This document shows, piece by piece, positions 1-8,376 of a DNA stretch of 64,000 nucleotides (position 1 is its first letter; each line of letters opens with the position of its first letter). The notes below the pieces were generated by a model. That model saw only the letters and a list, made by a program, of their open reading frames with translations. It searched no databases and was not told where the DNA came from. The translations under genes and the position numbers were made by a program. The DNA is from Dehalococcoidia bacterium UBA1222 (GTDB taxonomy: Bacteria; Chloroflexota; Dehalococcoidia; Dehalococcoidales; UBA1222): NCBI GenBank assembly GCA_002309415.1, contig DBXC01000007.1, positions 40,171-104,170 on the forward strand, written 5' to 3'.

Positions 1-1
1 C

Positions 2-628
2 GAAGAGCTGAAATATATCGGCCACTTGGATATGATGCGCGCCTGGCATCGCATCCTGAGACGTGCCCGTGTTCCCCTTGCTTACAGCGAAGGTTTTAAC
101 CCTCATCCCAAGATGGTATTTGCTTCTCCACTAGCATTGGGGATACTCAGTACTGGAGAACTACTCGATGTCTATCTGACTTCTGACGCCCTTTCTGCAA
201 CAGCTTTCACCACCATGGTGAATCGTGAACTGCCTCAGGGGCTCAGCATCGTCCAGACCGCCATCGTTCCCAATGAGCTGCCGCCCATGCCGGCCATGGT
301 CTATCAGGCCGATTACGTCATTAAAGCTGAAGCGACCGATGCCGCCGCCCTTGAAGATAAGATCAAAGAGATACTGGCTGCCGATCACATCGATTGGGAA
401 CAGACGAAAAAAGGCGTCGTAAAGGTATATGATATCCGGGAAAAGATCTATGGTCTGGCACTGCTTTCATCGTCTGATGGTATAGTAGAAATAAAGACGT
501 CGCTTCAGTGCGACAATACCGGTTCCGGCAGACCCGAACAGATCGTAAGACTGCTGGGAATCGAAGAGGTCATCTCGATCACCAGGACCAGACTTGTGAT
601 GAGAGACCCTGTGAAGGAGGAAGAATAA
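2..628 (+). CDS. DUF2344 (TIGR03936) radical-SAM-associated protein, 5'-truncated by window edge
   Basis: The frame is open from base 2, so the gene begins outside the window and only its last 208 codons are visible. The opening residues (ELKYIGHLD, then a conserved YSEGFNPHPKM stretch around residues 28-38 of the fragment) are the hallmark of the DUF2344/TIGR03936 family, which in Clostridia, Chloroflexota and Actinobacteria lies next to or is fused with a radical-SAM protein and often sits near RNase E/G or obgE genes. Its biochemical role is unknown. Here it is followed without a gap by a cysteine hydrolase, so the two are probably co-transcribed. Family assignment is from memory of the motif; whether the radical-SAM domain is fused upstream cannot be seen. 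Confidence 0.85.
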   Translation, partial: EELKYIGHLDMMRAWHRILRRARVPLAYSEGFNPHPKMVFASPLALGILSTGELLDVYLTSDALSATAFTTMVNRELPQGLSIVQTAIVPNELPPMPAMVYQADYVIKAEATDAAALEDKIKEILAADHIDWEQTKKGVVKVYDIREKIYGLALLSSSDGIVEIKTSLQCDNTGSGRPEQIVRLLGIEEVISITRTRLVMRDPVKEEE

Positions 629-1150
629 ATGATCGACATTTTGATCGTGACTGACATGCAGAACGACTTTATCGACGAAGCTTTGGGTACCAAAGAAGCT
701 GTTGCAATATTACCCGCTGTAGTCGAAAAAGTTAAATCTTTTAATGGAAAAGTAATCTTCACTCGTGATACCCATCATGAAAACTATATGGATACCCAGG
801 AAGGTCACAACCTTCCCGTTCCTCACTGCCTCGACGGTTCACACGGCTGGGAGATCCACGATTCACTGAAGAAATACGCCGGAGAGATCATCGATAAGCC
901 CTCATTCGGAAGCCTTGAACTCGTTCGTCGTCTCATTGCGCTCAATGATGAGGAAGCGATCAGCTCCATCACAGTCATCGGTCTCTGCACTGATATCTGC
1001 GTCATCTCGAATGCCATGCTGGCTAAGAATGCTCTTCCCGAAGTCCCTGTCTATGTAGATGCCAAGTGCTGCGCAGGCGTCACACCGGAGAGCCACGAAC
1101 GAGCCCTTGCCGCCATGAAGCCCTGTCAGATACACATTATCAACGAGTAG
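629..1150 (+). CDS. Isochorismatase-family cysteine hydrolase (nicotinamidase-like)
   Basis: The ATG follows the previous stop codon directly and is preceded by a good ribosome-binding site (AAGGAGGAAG, about 614-623). The 173-aa protein has the cysteine hydrolase triad: Asp9 in DMQNDF, Lys90 in DKPSF and Cys124 in GLCTDICV. The family hydrolyses amides such as nicotinamide or N-carbamoyl compounds, or isochorismate. The Asp50ish-His region TRDTHHENY resembles the metal-binding segment of nicotinamidases, so a role in NAD salvage is possible, but the substrate cannot be fixed from the sequence. Probably co-transcribed with the DUF2344 gene. No strong terminator follows. Confidence 0.85.
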   Translation: MIDILIVTDMQNDFIDEALGTKEAVAILPAVVEKVKSFNGKVIFTRDTHHENYMDTQEGHNLPVPHCLDGSHGWEIHDSLKKYAGEIIDKPSFGSLELVRRLIALNDEEAISSITVIGLCTDICVISNAMLAKNALPEVPVYVDAKCCAGVTPESHERALAAMKPCQIHIINE

Positions 1151-1192
1151 CATTTTTTCCTCGTTTTAGGCACGATTTCATCTCGTTTTTAT

Positions 1193-1222
1193 TTGCATTG
1201 GGGGCCTTTTTTAGCGTAAAAT
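1193..1222 (+). promoter_or_regulatory. Predicted sigma-A promoter of uraA-upp
   Basis: TTGCAT (1193-1198), an 18-bp spacer and TAAAAT (1217-1222) form a reasonable vegetative promoter. It would start a leader of about 125 nt that contains the terminator hairpin at 1293-1329. Confidence 0.4.
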
Positions 1223-1292
1223 TTCCGCGATGTTGATAATTACTAGATTAAACAGTCCTCTTAAAAATCAAAGGGTTATTATCTCTAGTCAT

Positions 1293-1329
1293 AAACTGGT
1301 TTGAATGAATATTCAGCCAGTTTTTTTTT
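1293..1329 (+). terminator. Intrinsic terminator inside the uraA leader (possible attenuator)
   Basis: AAACTGG (1293-1299) pairs with CCAGTTT (1317-1323), continued inward by TGAAT/ATTCA with a 4-nt loop, and the 3' arm runs into nine T residues (1321-1329). It lies 28 nt before the uraA start codon. It could end the upstream transcript, but its position after a plausible promoter and before a pyrimidine-salvage operon suggests attenuation. I looked for a PyrR binding loop and did not find a convincing one. Confidence 0.7.
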
Positions 1330-1356
1330 GATATTTTTAGATAGGAGAGAGTCACA

Positions 1357-2760
1357 ATGAAAATGGTCTATGACATCGATACCACTCCTAAACAGATTGG
1401 TATCGGCAAAACGATCATCTGTGCCATCCAGCAGCTCCTGGCCATCATGGCAGCAACGCTCGTCGTTCCTGTCAGCGTCAGTACTAACGCTGGTCTCACC
1501 GGCGCAGATGCAATGGGCATCGCGCCCGCACTCTTCGGTGCTGGCTGCGGTACTTTAACCTATATCCTTTTCACTCGCAGAAAGAGCCCTGTATTTTTGG
1601 GTTCATCTTTCGCTTTCATCCCCTCGATGGTCGCGGCCTTTGCCGGTGCTACCACAGTAGCTGTCGGTTATATCGGCCTCATCCTCGGCGCCATCTTCGC
1701 CGGTCTGGTCTATGTTGTTCTTTCCATCATCGTCAAGAGATCCGGTACAGGCTGGATCGATAAGATCATGCCTGCAACCGTCATCGGTCCCACTGTTGCC
1801 ACCATCGGTCTCCAGCTTTCAGGAGGCGCTGTCGGCAGCTTGACTACCGGTCCCAATATCTATATTGCAATCCTTTGCGGTCTGGTCGCATTATTCGTGG
1901 CCATGCTCTGTACGACATACGGCAAGAAGAATGCCAAACTTATCCCTTTTGTCATCGGTATCCTCGCTGGTTATGCCGTCGCACTCGTCTTCACTATCAT
2001 CGGTTACATCGCCGATATCGACAGCATCAAGATGATCGACTTCTCTGTCATCACAGCTCTCTGGGACGGCGGAATCTCTAGTTCGACCTTTATCTCCGAT
2101 ACCGCAGGTCTGTTCGTCTTTGTCCGAGCCCTGGGCGGTTTTGCTGACTTCAACATTGGTTACATCGGCACTATCCTTATGGCATACGTTCCTGTCGGCT
2201 TCGTTGTCTTCGCTGAACATCTGGCTGATCATAAGAACCTGTCCTCCATCATCGAAAAGGATCTTCTTAAAGATCCCGGTCTCCACAACACCCTCCTTGG
2301 CGACGGTATCGGTTCCATGGTGGGCGCTTTCTTCGGCGGCTGTCCCAACACCACTTACGGCGAATCCATCGCCACTGTCGCTCTTACACGCAACGCTGCT
2401 GTTTGGACCATCGTTTTTGCCTCTGTCGGCGCTATCATCCTGTCTTTCTTCGCTCCTTTCGTAGCTTTCTTCAATTCCATCCCGACTTGTGTCATGGGTG
2501 GTATCTGTATAGCACTGTATGGCTTCATCGCAGTCTCCGGTCTCAAGATGATCCAAAAGGTCGATCTTGATTCCAACAGGAATATCTTCGTCATCTCCGT
2601 GATCCTGGTCTGTGGTATCGGCGGTCTGTCCATCTCCTTCGCGATCGGTGCCAATATCGCAATCACCATCACCAATGTTGCCTGCGCCTTAATCCTCGGC
2701 ATCATCACCAACAAGGTCCTCTCGGGCTCAAAATCTTCTCCGGATGCAGATTTCCAATAA
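1357..2760 (+). CDS. uraA: Uracil permease (NCS2 family)
   Basis: A 467-aa integral membrane protein with about 12-14 hydrophobic segments, the usual size for NCS2 nucleobase:cation symporters. It carries the two substrate-site glutamates of UraA-type carriers: Glu287 in VVFAEHLADH and Glu336 in GGCPNTTYGES, the latter motif being typical of uracil rather than xanthine or urate carriers. It imports uracil with protons across the cytoplasmic membrane. The next gene, 21 bp downstream, is uracil phosphoribosyltransferase, so imported uracil is trapped as UMP; this pairing supports uracil as substrate. The start ATG has AGGAGA 8 nt upstream. Expression is probably controlled by the leader terminator at 1293-1329. 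Confidence 0.93.
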   Translation: MKMVYDIDTTPKQIGIGKTIICAIQQLLAIMAATLVVPVSVSTNAGLTGADAMGIAPALFGAGCGTLTYILFTRRKSPVFLGSSFAFIPSMVAAFAGATTVAVGYIGLILGAIFAGLVYVVLSIIVKRSGTGWIDKIMPATVIGPTVATIGLQLSGGAVGSLTTGPNIYIAILCGLVALFVAMLCTTYGKKNAKLIPFVIGILAGYAVALVFTIIGYIADIDSIKMIDFSVITALWDGGISSSTFISDTAGLFVFVRALGGFADFNIGYIGTILMAYVPVGFVVFAEHLADHKNLSSIIEKDLLKDPGLHNTLLGDGIGSMVGAFFGGCPNTTYGESIATVALTRNAAVWTIVFASVGAIILSFFAPFVAFFNSIPTCVMGGICIALYGFIAVSGLKMIQKVDLDSNRNIFVISVILVCGIGGLSISFAIGANIAITITNVACALILGIITNKVLSGSKSSPDADFQ

Positions 2761-2781
2761 AGACGATCGAAGGTTAAGAAA

Positions 2782-3420
2782 ATGGCTTACAGAGAAAATG
2801 TAACTATTTATGATCACCCGTTGATCCAGCACAAACTCTCGATTCTGAGAGATGTCGGGACCACCGATAAACAATTCCGAGAACTAATCGGTGAGATCAC
2901 AATGCTGATGACCTTCGAGGCTACTCGCGATCTTCCTTTGGAGCCTGTAGATGTCACGACACCCATGGGTATCGCACATGCTCATCGCCTTCAGGGCGAG
3001 AACATGGCATTGGTTCCGATTCTGAGAGCCGGTATCGGTATGGTCGACGGCATCTTGGAGCTGATCCCTGCCGCGCGTGTCGGTCACATCGGTCTCTATC
3101 GTGACGAGCAGACCCTCGAACCACATGAATACTATTGCAAGCTTCCTGTCAATATCGATCACCGATTGATCATTGTTCTCGATCCGATGCTGGCTACCGG
3201 TGGTTCCGCTGTCGATGCAATCACCATGATCAAACAGCACGGCGGTAAAAGGATTAAGTTCATGTGTATCATCGCTGCCCCTGAAGGTATTGAAAAACTT
3301 TCAGCAGCACATCCCGATGTGGACATCTACTGCGCCCATGTCGATGAGAAGCTTAACGACATCGGCTATATCGTTCCTGGTCTGGGCGATGCCGGTGACA
3401 GAATCTTCGGTACTAAGTAA
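2782..3420 (+). CDS. upp: Uracil phosphoribosyltransferase
   Basis: A 212-aa protein, close to the usual 208-209 aa of Upp. It converts uracil and PRPP to UMP and pyrophosphate in the cytosol. Visible motifs are the PRPP-binding loop [12 protein letters not shown] (about residues 131-142), the Arg-rich PRILRAG-type segment [10 protein letters not shown] near residue 80, and the C-terminal uracil-binding signature [13 protein letters not shown] before a short tail. It follows uraA in the same operon and is followed at once by a strong terminator, so the operon is probably just these two genes. Confidence 0.97.
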   Translation: MAYRENVTIYDHPLIQHKLSILRDVGTTDKQFRELIGEITMLMTFEATRDLPLEPVDVTTPMGIAHAHRLQGENMALVPILRAGIGMVDGILELIPAARVGHIGLYRDEQTLEPHEYYCKLPVNIDHRLIIVLDPMLATGGSAVDAITMIKQHGGKRIKFMCIIAAPEGIEKLSAAHPDVDIYCAHVDEKLNDIGYIVPGLGDAGDRIFGTK

Positions 3421-3441
3421 TAACACTCTCCGAATGCTATT

Positions 3442-3475
3442 AAGCCGAGTCATTTTCGCAATGACTCGGCTTTTT
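3442..3475 (+). terminator. Strong intrinsic terminator after upp
   Basis: AAGCCGAGTCATT (3442-3454) and its perfect complement (3460-3472) form a 13-bp stem with a 5-nt loop followed by T residues. The A residues before the stem are few, so it acts mainly for the plus strand, facing the convergent gene below. Confidence 0.9.
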
Positions 3476-3494
3476 CACATACCAACCAAAGTAG

Positions 3495-4046
3495 TTACTC
3501 GAATTCTTTTAGTTTTTCACCATCCCACAGAAGGGTTTCTGTGCCTCTCGCTGTGTCAATCGCTTCTTGTGTAAACGTGGAATTAGTCATTACTACTCCA
3601 ACATGTTTTCTATAGTAAGTTTTCCCGGCTACGATTTCTTGAACCGCTTTGCGTCCAATGGGATTATCGCTGTATTTACATTGAATTGCATAAGTAACCT
3701 CTCCACGTTCTGCGAAAATGTCCACGCCTTTATCGTGAGATTTTTTTGTCACCATGACATTTTGATAACCGGCTTGTCTTAATAAATCCGCACAGTCTTG
3801 TTCGAACTTATATCCATATCGTTTGTTGTTGGAATTATGAGTATTAAAAATATTTCTTCTGGGATCTTCTCGTTTTTTCCAAAAAGAAAAGGGGGCCAAA
3901 CACATGATAGCTATTATTGCCAACGCCACATACAGGATAATCATTGGCACTTCGAAGTTTTTAGATAGAAGAGCAATTGCAATAAACGCTAAACACCAAA
4001 TACCAATGACTATCCTTATTGTTTTGATTACTGTTGTTTTCCTCAT
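3495..4046 (-). CDS. Membrane-anchored Mrr-like restriction endonuclease-fold protein
   Basis: About 183 aa with two hydrophobic segments near the N-terminus (about residues 8-30 and 33-55) and a C-terminal nuclease-like domain. The domain has the Mrr_cat pattern: FEQDCADLLRQAGY, then DKGVDIFAE, then YAIQCKYS, giving the D...QxK catalytic set, and a conserved IGRKAVQEIVAGK helix. Mrr-type proteins cleave modified foreign DNA or act in other nucleic-acid metabolism; the membrane anchor is seen in a subgroup of unknown role. A TTG start at 4061 that overlaps the preceding stop codon is an alternative; I prefer the ATG at 4046, though neither has a clear ribosome-binding site. Probably transcribed with the small membrane gene upstream. 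A+T-rich compared with neighbours. Confidence 0.75.
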   Translation of the reverse strand: MRKTTVIKTIRIVIGIWCLAFIAIALLSKNFEVPMIILYVALAIIAIMCLAPFSFWKKREDPRRNIFNTHNSNNKRYGYKFEQDCADLLRQAGYQNVMVTKKSHDKGVDIFAERGEVTYAIQCKYSDNPIGRKAVQEIVAGKTYYRKHVGVVMTNSTFTQEAIDTARGTETLLWDGEKLKEFE

Positions 4047-4057
4047 GTTGTACAGTC

Positions 4058-4300
4058 TCAATCATAGTGTTTTTTAATCGAAACAATCAGCAAAATCGCG
4101 CCAAGAATACATAATAGCCAAGGACAGTGTGTACAAAACCAGATTACAAAGCCCATGCCTGTTGCAGATGACCAATCATAATTTTTGTAGTCGCCAAAAA
4201 CCCCAATCCAATTTGCAAACCACAGGATTAAACCTGAAACTATGACTACTAGCGATACCTTTAGTAGAAACGAGTTCTTTAGTGACTTTTTCTTTGCCAT
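4058..4300 (-). CDS. Small two-TM membrane protein
   Basis: An 80-aa protein, not recognised. It begins with a Lys-rich segment (MAKKKSLKN), followed by two hydrophobic stretches at about residues 12-34 and 50-75 separated by an aromatic, acidic loop, and ends KKHYD. An AAAGGGGAT ribosome-binding site lies 7 nt before the ATG. It lies immediately before the Mrr-like gene, so the two are probably one operon, and it may be a membrane partner of that protein; this is inference from position only. Confidence 0.6.
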   Translation of the reverse strand: MAKKKSLKNSFLLKVSLVVIVSGLILWFANWIGVFGDYKNYDWSSATGMGFVIWFCTHCPWLLCILGAILLIVSIKKHYD

Positions 4301-4361
4301 TTTTTATCCCCTTTTTAGTATAAAATAACTACATAATGACCTTTCTTTATCGGAGGCAATT

Positions 4362-4595
4362 ATGAGTAAATCAAAAAACTCAATGCCCATTGCGGAATTA
4401 GTTATTACCATTGTACTGGTTGTTGTTGCCATTTTCTGCATTTTTTCTGATTTACTACAAAAGCTCCCGCCAATTGCTCGATATGCTATTTGGGCAACAT
4501 TGATCATTCTCATTATTCTAATTATTAAATATTTATTTAGTGCCAAGGGGTTAAGAAAGGCGTTTAAAAACTTCTTGCATGGACGAGATGATTAA
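4362..4595 (+). CDS. Small two-TM membrane protein, divergent
   Basis: A 77-aa protein of unknown function with hydrophobic segments at about residues 10-30 and 40-60 and a basic C-terminal tail (KGLRKAFKNFLHGRDD). A clear GGAGG lies 7 nt before the ATG, which supports a real gene despite its size. It is divergent from the 80-aa membrane gene, with about 60 bp between them. No homologue recognised. Confidence 0.55.
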   Translation: MSKSKNSMPIAELVITIVLVVVAIFCIFSDLLQKLPPIARYAIWATLIILIILIIKYLFSAKGLRKAFKNFLHGRDD

Positions 4596-4639
4596 TCAAA
4601 AGGCTTGTCAAAAACTATCAAAAGTTATCGAAATAACGC

Positions 4640-5398
4640 TTATCTCTTCTTGTAAAGGATCAGTTCCGGATCTGCTCCATCTTTCCCATAGGTGCTAATC
4701 AGAATGATGTCTTTATTGGCAAGGACTCCGAAACAGCGGTCGCTGCTGACTTCCAGCTGATTTCCGAGATAAGTAGTGCCGTCATCCAGGAACTTGACCC
4801 ATTCACCACTGGGGAGCGGATACTCAAGATTAACAAAGCGTCCTACGAGCGCATTGAGCTTATCGACTTTAGGCAACCCCTCGATATGGAGAGCATTGAT
4901 CTCATCGATGAGCTGTTTCTTAAAAGCCTCGAATTCTCCGTCGTCACCAAGTTCTTTCTGATTCTTCCAATAATTCAGAGTCGGCAACATCTGTTTCATA
5001 TAGGAACGAGCCTGTTCTTCCGTAAAGTTGTCGCCGACCATATGGACTACGCAGACATCGATGAGGTTATCCATATCGCTGTAGGTATAAGTGCCATCGG
5101 CATAACACCACTGACAGTATTCTTCGTTGGGAAAACCGTCTTTGTCCTTGCCGATGATGGCATCTTCCAGAGGCATCCCGCAGCACTGGCACTGCAAGGT
5201 CCTGGGAGAACCTAAAAGTGTATTGATCGAGACATTGAATACCTTAGATAACAGCTTTAATGTCTCTGTATTGGGAACAGTCTCACCATTCTCCCAGCGG
5301 GACACAGCCTGTCTGGTCACGAAGACCTTTTCGGCCAAATCATCCTGAGACATTCCCTTTTTGGTCCTGAGTTCTTTCAATACATCTTGTGTGTTCAT
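4640..5398 (-). CDS. XRE-family regulator with putative zinc-ribbon domain
   Basis: A 252-aa protein. Residues 3-60 are a helix-turn-helix of the Cro/C1 type (LRTKKGMSQDDLAEKV, then TRQAVSRWENG). Residues about 68-100 form a zinc-ribbon-like domain with cysteines CQCCGMPL...CQWCY, followed by a helical region with a conserved YxKQMLPTLNYW motif. This architecture matches the XRE plus 'putative zinc ribbon' (PF12674-like) regulators common in Bacillota. A small-molecule or stress signal is likely but unknown. The gene stands alone, with mazG in the same direction about 55 bp upstream. Confidence 0.8.
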   Translation of the reverse strand: MNTQDVLKELRTKKGMSQDDLAEKVFVTRQAVSRWENGETVPNTETLKLLSKVFNVSINTLLGSPRTLQCQCCGMPLEDAIIGKDKDGFPNEEYCQWCYADGTYTYSDMDNLIDVCVVHMVGDNFTEEQARSYMKQMLPTLNYWKNQKELGDDGEFEAFKKQLIDEINALHIEGLPKVDKLNALVGRFVNLEYPLPSGEWVKFLDDGTTYLGNQLEVSSDRCFGVLANKDIILISTYGKDGADPELILYKKR

Positions 5399-5453
5399 GT
5401 CTTTTATCTCCTCAGAAAACAGTCTAGTACAGAGATTCGTCCATTACACGCAA

Positions 5454-6245
5454 CTAGCTGTTGCCCTCTTTCTTAACTTCATCCCAAAGGGCATTCATCT
5501 CATCAAAACTCATATCTGCGAGGTTTTTTCCAATCTCCTGGCTCTTGGACTCCATAGACGTAAATCTCTTGTAGAATTTGGAATTAGCTTTTCTGAGAGC
5601 TTCTTCCAGATCGATCTCACAATGTCTGGCATAGTTACAGATGGCAAAAAGAAGGTCACCGATCTCTTCTTCTTTTTCTTCCGGGGTCTTGGCTTCTTTT
5701 ACTTCTATCAGTTCTTCGTTGACCTTATCGAGGACGCCATCGGCATCCTTCCAGTCGAATCCTACTCTGGCTGCCCGGTCCTGGATCGCCTGACTGTAAG
5801 CAAGCGCCGGCATGGATTTGGGAGCACCTTCCAGCATGCTTCCTTTGCCTTTACGCTCTTTCTTTTTCTGCTGTTCCCAGAGCTTTAAGACTTCGATCTC
5901 ATCACTGGCTTTTTCGTCGCCGAATACATGTACGTGTCTTGAGATGAGTTTATTGTTGATACCTTTTATGACCGATGCGATATCGTATTCGCCGTCTTCC
6001 TTGCCGAGCTGGGCATGAAGGACGATCTGCATGAGAAGGTCTCCCAGTTCTGTATTTACTTCTTTCGGATCTTTTGAATCTAATGCTTCCATGACTTCAT
6101 AAGTCTCTTCAAGAAGGTTCTGTTTCAAAGATTCATGAGTCTGTTTCTTATCCCAAGGACAACCATCCTCGCTTCGAAGCATTGCGATTATCCAAACTAA
6201 GCTTTCAAATCTAGTCAAATCTAAGTCTTCGGGTATCTTTATCAT
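5454..6245 (-). CDS. mazG: Nucleoside triphosphate pyrophosphohydrolase MazG
   Basis: A 263-aa two-domain MazG. The first domain (about residues 15-115) has SEDGCPWDKKQTHESL and EETYEVMEAL...ELGDLLMQIVLHAQ; the second (about 165-235) repeats the pattern with EELIEVKEAK and EEEIGDLLFAICNYARH. These EExxE/ExxD sets bind magnesium and hydrolyse noncanonical or surplus NTPs to NMP and pyrophosphate. Length is the usual 260-270 aa. I chose the ATG at 6245 over the TTG at 6251 because AAAGGG lies 7 nt before it. It is divergent from obgE across a 195-bp A+T-rich region. Confidence 0.93.
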   Translation of the reverse strand: MIKIPEDLDLTRFESLVWIIAMLRSEDGCPWDKKQTHESLKQNLLEETYEVMEALDSKDPKEVNTELGDLLMQIVLHAQLGKEDGEYDIASVIKGINNKLISRHVHVFGDEKASDEIEVLKLWEQQKKKERKGKGSMLEGAPKSMPALAYSQAIQDRAARVGFDWKDADGVLDKVNEELIEVKEAKTPEEKEEEIGDLLFAICNYARHCEIDLEEALRKANSKFYKRFTSMESKSQEIGKNLADMSFDEMNALWDEVKKEGNS

Positions 6246-6315
6246 TTTCAAGCCCTTTCTTTCGATAACTCATAATTTTTTTGATATCTTTTAGCTTTAT
6301 TATTAAGTTATCAAA

Positions 6316-6343
6316 TTGACATAAATAAAAATCTAAATACATT
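6316..6343 (+). promoter_or_regulatory. Predicted promoter of obgE-nadD
   Basis: Perfect TTGACA (6316-6321), a 16-bp spacer and TACATT (6338-6343) within the A+T-rich mazG-obgE intergenic region. The leader would be about 90 nt and shows no recognisable riboswitch. Confidence 0.5.
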
Positions 6344-6440
6344 AAATGGGTTATCAAAATATTATGATATTATTATTATTGATTTAAAGAAGGATTCATT
6401 TTTAATCTAAATTCATTTTTTTATAAAACAATAAAGACAG

Positions 6441-7706
6441 ATGTTAGACAAAGTTTCGATATGTGTAATCGCCGGTAATGGCGGTAATGGAGCAGTCAGT
6501 TTCCGCAGAGAAAAATTCGTTCCTTTAGGTGGTCCTGATGGAGGCGATGGCGGAAAAGGCGGAGATGTGATCATTGAGGGTGATTCAAGTTTCAATAACC
6601 TGAATTACTTCTTGCACAGACGTTATTTCAAAGCTCAAAGCGGTTCACACGGCACTGGAGGCCGAAAAGTCGGAAAGACCGGTCAAGATCTGATATTGAA
6701 AGTTCCTTTGGGAACAGTAATAAAGTATCAGCTTCCAGAAGAGGAAGAAGAACATATCTACGATATCAAGACCCATAAACAGCAGGTGATCGTTGCCCAC
6801 GGCGGCAATGGGGGTCTTGGAAATCCCCACTTCTCATCTTCGACTAATCAAAGTCCCAGACTTGCCCAGATGGGTGAAGAAGGCGAGGAAGTCTATGTAG
6901 ATATGGAGATGAGGACCATCGCAGATGTGGGCATTATTGGTTATCCTAACGCCGGAAAATCATCATTGCTTACCGCCTCATCGGCTGCTCACCCCAAGAT
7001 TGCGAACTATCCGTTTACCACGCTGGAACCGATGCTGGGAGTGGTGGATACCAATAATAAGAGTTTTATCATGGCCGAGATTCCTGGTCTCATCAAAGAT
7101 GCACACGTAGGAAAAGGCCTTGGTTTTGAGTTCCTGAAACACATTGTGCGCACCCGTGTACTCATTCATCTTATCGATGGTAATTCAGAGGATCCTTTGA
7201 AGAGCATGATCGATGTTAATAACGAACTCTACATGTATGACAACACTCTTCTCCAGAAGCGTCAAATCATAGCAGTTAACAAAATCGACATCGAAGAAGT
7301 CCGCGAACGCATGCCAGAGATAGAAGCAGCTTTCAAAGAGGCTGGCTATGAACATGTAGCATTCATTTCTGCTCTCACTGGTGAAGGTGTGACAGAACTG
7401 ATGAGTAAAGCTTTTTCCCTGGTCCAGGAGAGCTTGGAAGAAGAACCTAAAGACGAAGAAGAATTACCGGTCTTACATGTCGTTGAGAAGAATACCGAAC
7501 CGATTATCGAAAAAGACGGCGATGTTTACGTAGTTAAATATCCGTTCCTTGAAAGAATGATCTATGGTTCCGATATCACTAACCCAGAAGTTAAACGACA
7601 GATCATTTCTGTCATGACCAGACCTCGAATGACCAAACAGTTGACCAGAGCCGGGGTCGTGCCTGGTGATAAGGTCCGCGTAGGAGATTTCGAATGGGAG
7701 TGGTAA
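6441..7706 (+). CDS. obgE: GTPase ObgE/CgtA
   Basis: A 421-aa Obg GTPase, acting in 50S ribosome assembly and stress control. The N-terminal Gly-rich Obg fold (residues 1-158) contains FRREKFVPLGGPDGGDGG. The G domain has the P-loop GYPNAGKSS (167-175), switch I PFTTLEP, G4 VNKID and G5 FISALTGEG. A C-terminal OCT domain (about 345-421) ends in VPGDKVRVGDFEWEW, as in the longer ObgE subfamily. The G3 motif reads EIPG instead of the usual DxPG, with Glu213 in place of the magnesium-coordinating Asp. The ribosome-binding site is weak (AAAGACAG). It overlaps nadD by 13 bp. Confidence 0.96.
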   Translation: MLDKVSICVIAGNGGNGAVSFRREKFVPLGGPDGGDGGKGGDVIIEGDSSFNNLNYFLHRRYFKAQSGSHGTGGRKVGKTGQDLILKVPLGTVIKYQLPEEEEEHIYDIKTHKQQVIVAHGGNGGLGNPHFSSSTNQSPRLAQMGEEGEEVYVDMEMRTIADVGIIGYPNAGKSSLLTASSAAHPKIANYPFTTLEPMLGVVDTNNKSFIMAEIPGLIKDAHVGKGLGFEFLKHIVRTRVLIHLIDGNSEDPLKSMIDVNNELYMYDNTLLQKRQIIAVNKIDIEEVRERMPEIEAAFKEAGYEHVAFISALTGEGVTELMSKAFSLVQESLEEEPKDEEELPVLHVVEKNTEPIIEKDGDVYVVKYPFLERMIYGSDITNPEVKRQIISVMTRPRMTKQLTRAGVVPGDKVRVGDFEWEW

Positions 7707-8314
7707 AAGCAATCCTCGGCGGGACTTTTGACCCCATCCATAACGGCCATCTGAAGATCGCTGAATATGTCCAAAAAGAACTTAAAGTCGACGAGATAAT
7801 TTTCGTGCCGGCAGGACAGCCGTATTTCAAGATTATGAAACCTGTCACCAAGGCAGAGACCAGACTGGAAATGGTCTCCCTTGCTATCGAAGGCAAGAAG
7901 GGAATGACCGTATCTGATATCGAGATCAACCGTCAGGGATTTACATATACCATCGATACTCTTCGCGAGCTGCGAAGCACCATGAATAAAGATGACGAAC
8001 TCTATTTCATCCTGGGATGGGATAACCTGTTGAGCTTTGATAAATGGAAAGATGCAGAGGATATCCTAAAACTCTGCAAACTGGTTGCAATCCCCAGGAC
8101 AGGTTATGCTCAGCCCACTAAAGAGAGCCTTGATAAAGTGATTCCCGGATTCAGCAAGAGAGTCATTCTTCTTGATCAGCCCGTCATTGACGTCAGTTCA
8201 TCTGAGATTCGCTCCCGCATTATCAATAAAGAGCCCATCGATGATCTGGTTCCCACAAGCATTGCTTCCTTCATCAGAAGGCACAGGATGTACAGGATTT
8301 ACACACGAAAATAG
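7694..8314 (+). CDS. nadD: Nicotinate-nucleotide adenylyltransferase
   Basis: A 206-aa protein that makes nicotinate adenine dinucleotide from nicotinate mononucleotide and ATP, the penultimate step of NAD synthesis. It has the nucleotidyltransferase motif GGTFDPIHNGHL at residues 9-20 and the second motif SSSEIRSR near residue 167. The start lies 13 bp inside obgE with TAGGAGAT upstream, so translation is coupled; obgE-nadD is a widely conserved pair. The last codons take part in an inverted repeat (8301-8309 with 8341-8349). Confidence 0.95.
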   Translation: MGVVKAILGGTFDPIHNGHLKIAEYVQKELKVDEIIFVPAGQPYFKIMKPVTKAETRLEMVSLAIEGKKGMTVSDIEINRQGFTYTIDTLRELRSTMNKDDELYFILGWDNLLSFDKWKDAEDILKLCKLVAIPRTGYAQPTKESLDKVIPGFSKRVILLDQPVIDVSSSEIRSRIINKEPIDDLVPTSIASFIRRHRMYRIYTRK

Positions 8315-8366
8315 GCGCTTTGAGCGTTGCAATCGTATTATTCGTGTGTTAACATAAACCACACAC
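8301..8366 (+). repeat. Overlapping inverted repeats at the nadD 3' end
   Basis: ACACACGAA (8301-8309, inside the last nadD codons) is the exact complement of TTCGTGTGT (8341-8349). The right arm can also pair with ACACAC (8361-8366), so two hairpins would exclude each other. A small CGCT/AGCG hairpin lies in the first loop. A weak terminator follows at 8377-8404. Confidence 0.5.
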
Positions 8367-8376
8367 AAGAAAATAA

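Noticed and set aside
1239..1300. PyrR binding loop or purine riboswitch before uraA
   Set aside because: An AGTCCT string is present, but the rest of the PyrR loop and the conserved purine-riboswitch bases are missing.
1891..2556. 221-aa open frame antisense to uraA
   Set aside because: A shadow of strong codon bias in uraA; acidic, low-complexity translation with no family and no ribosome-binding site.
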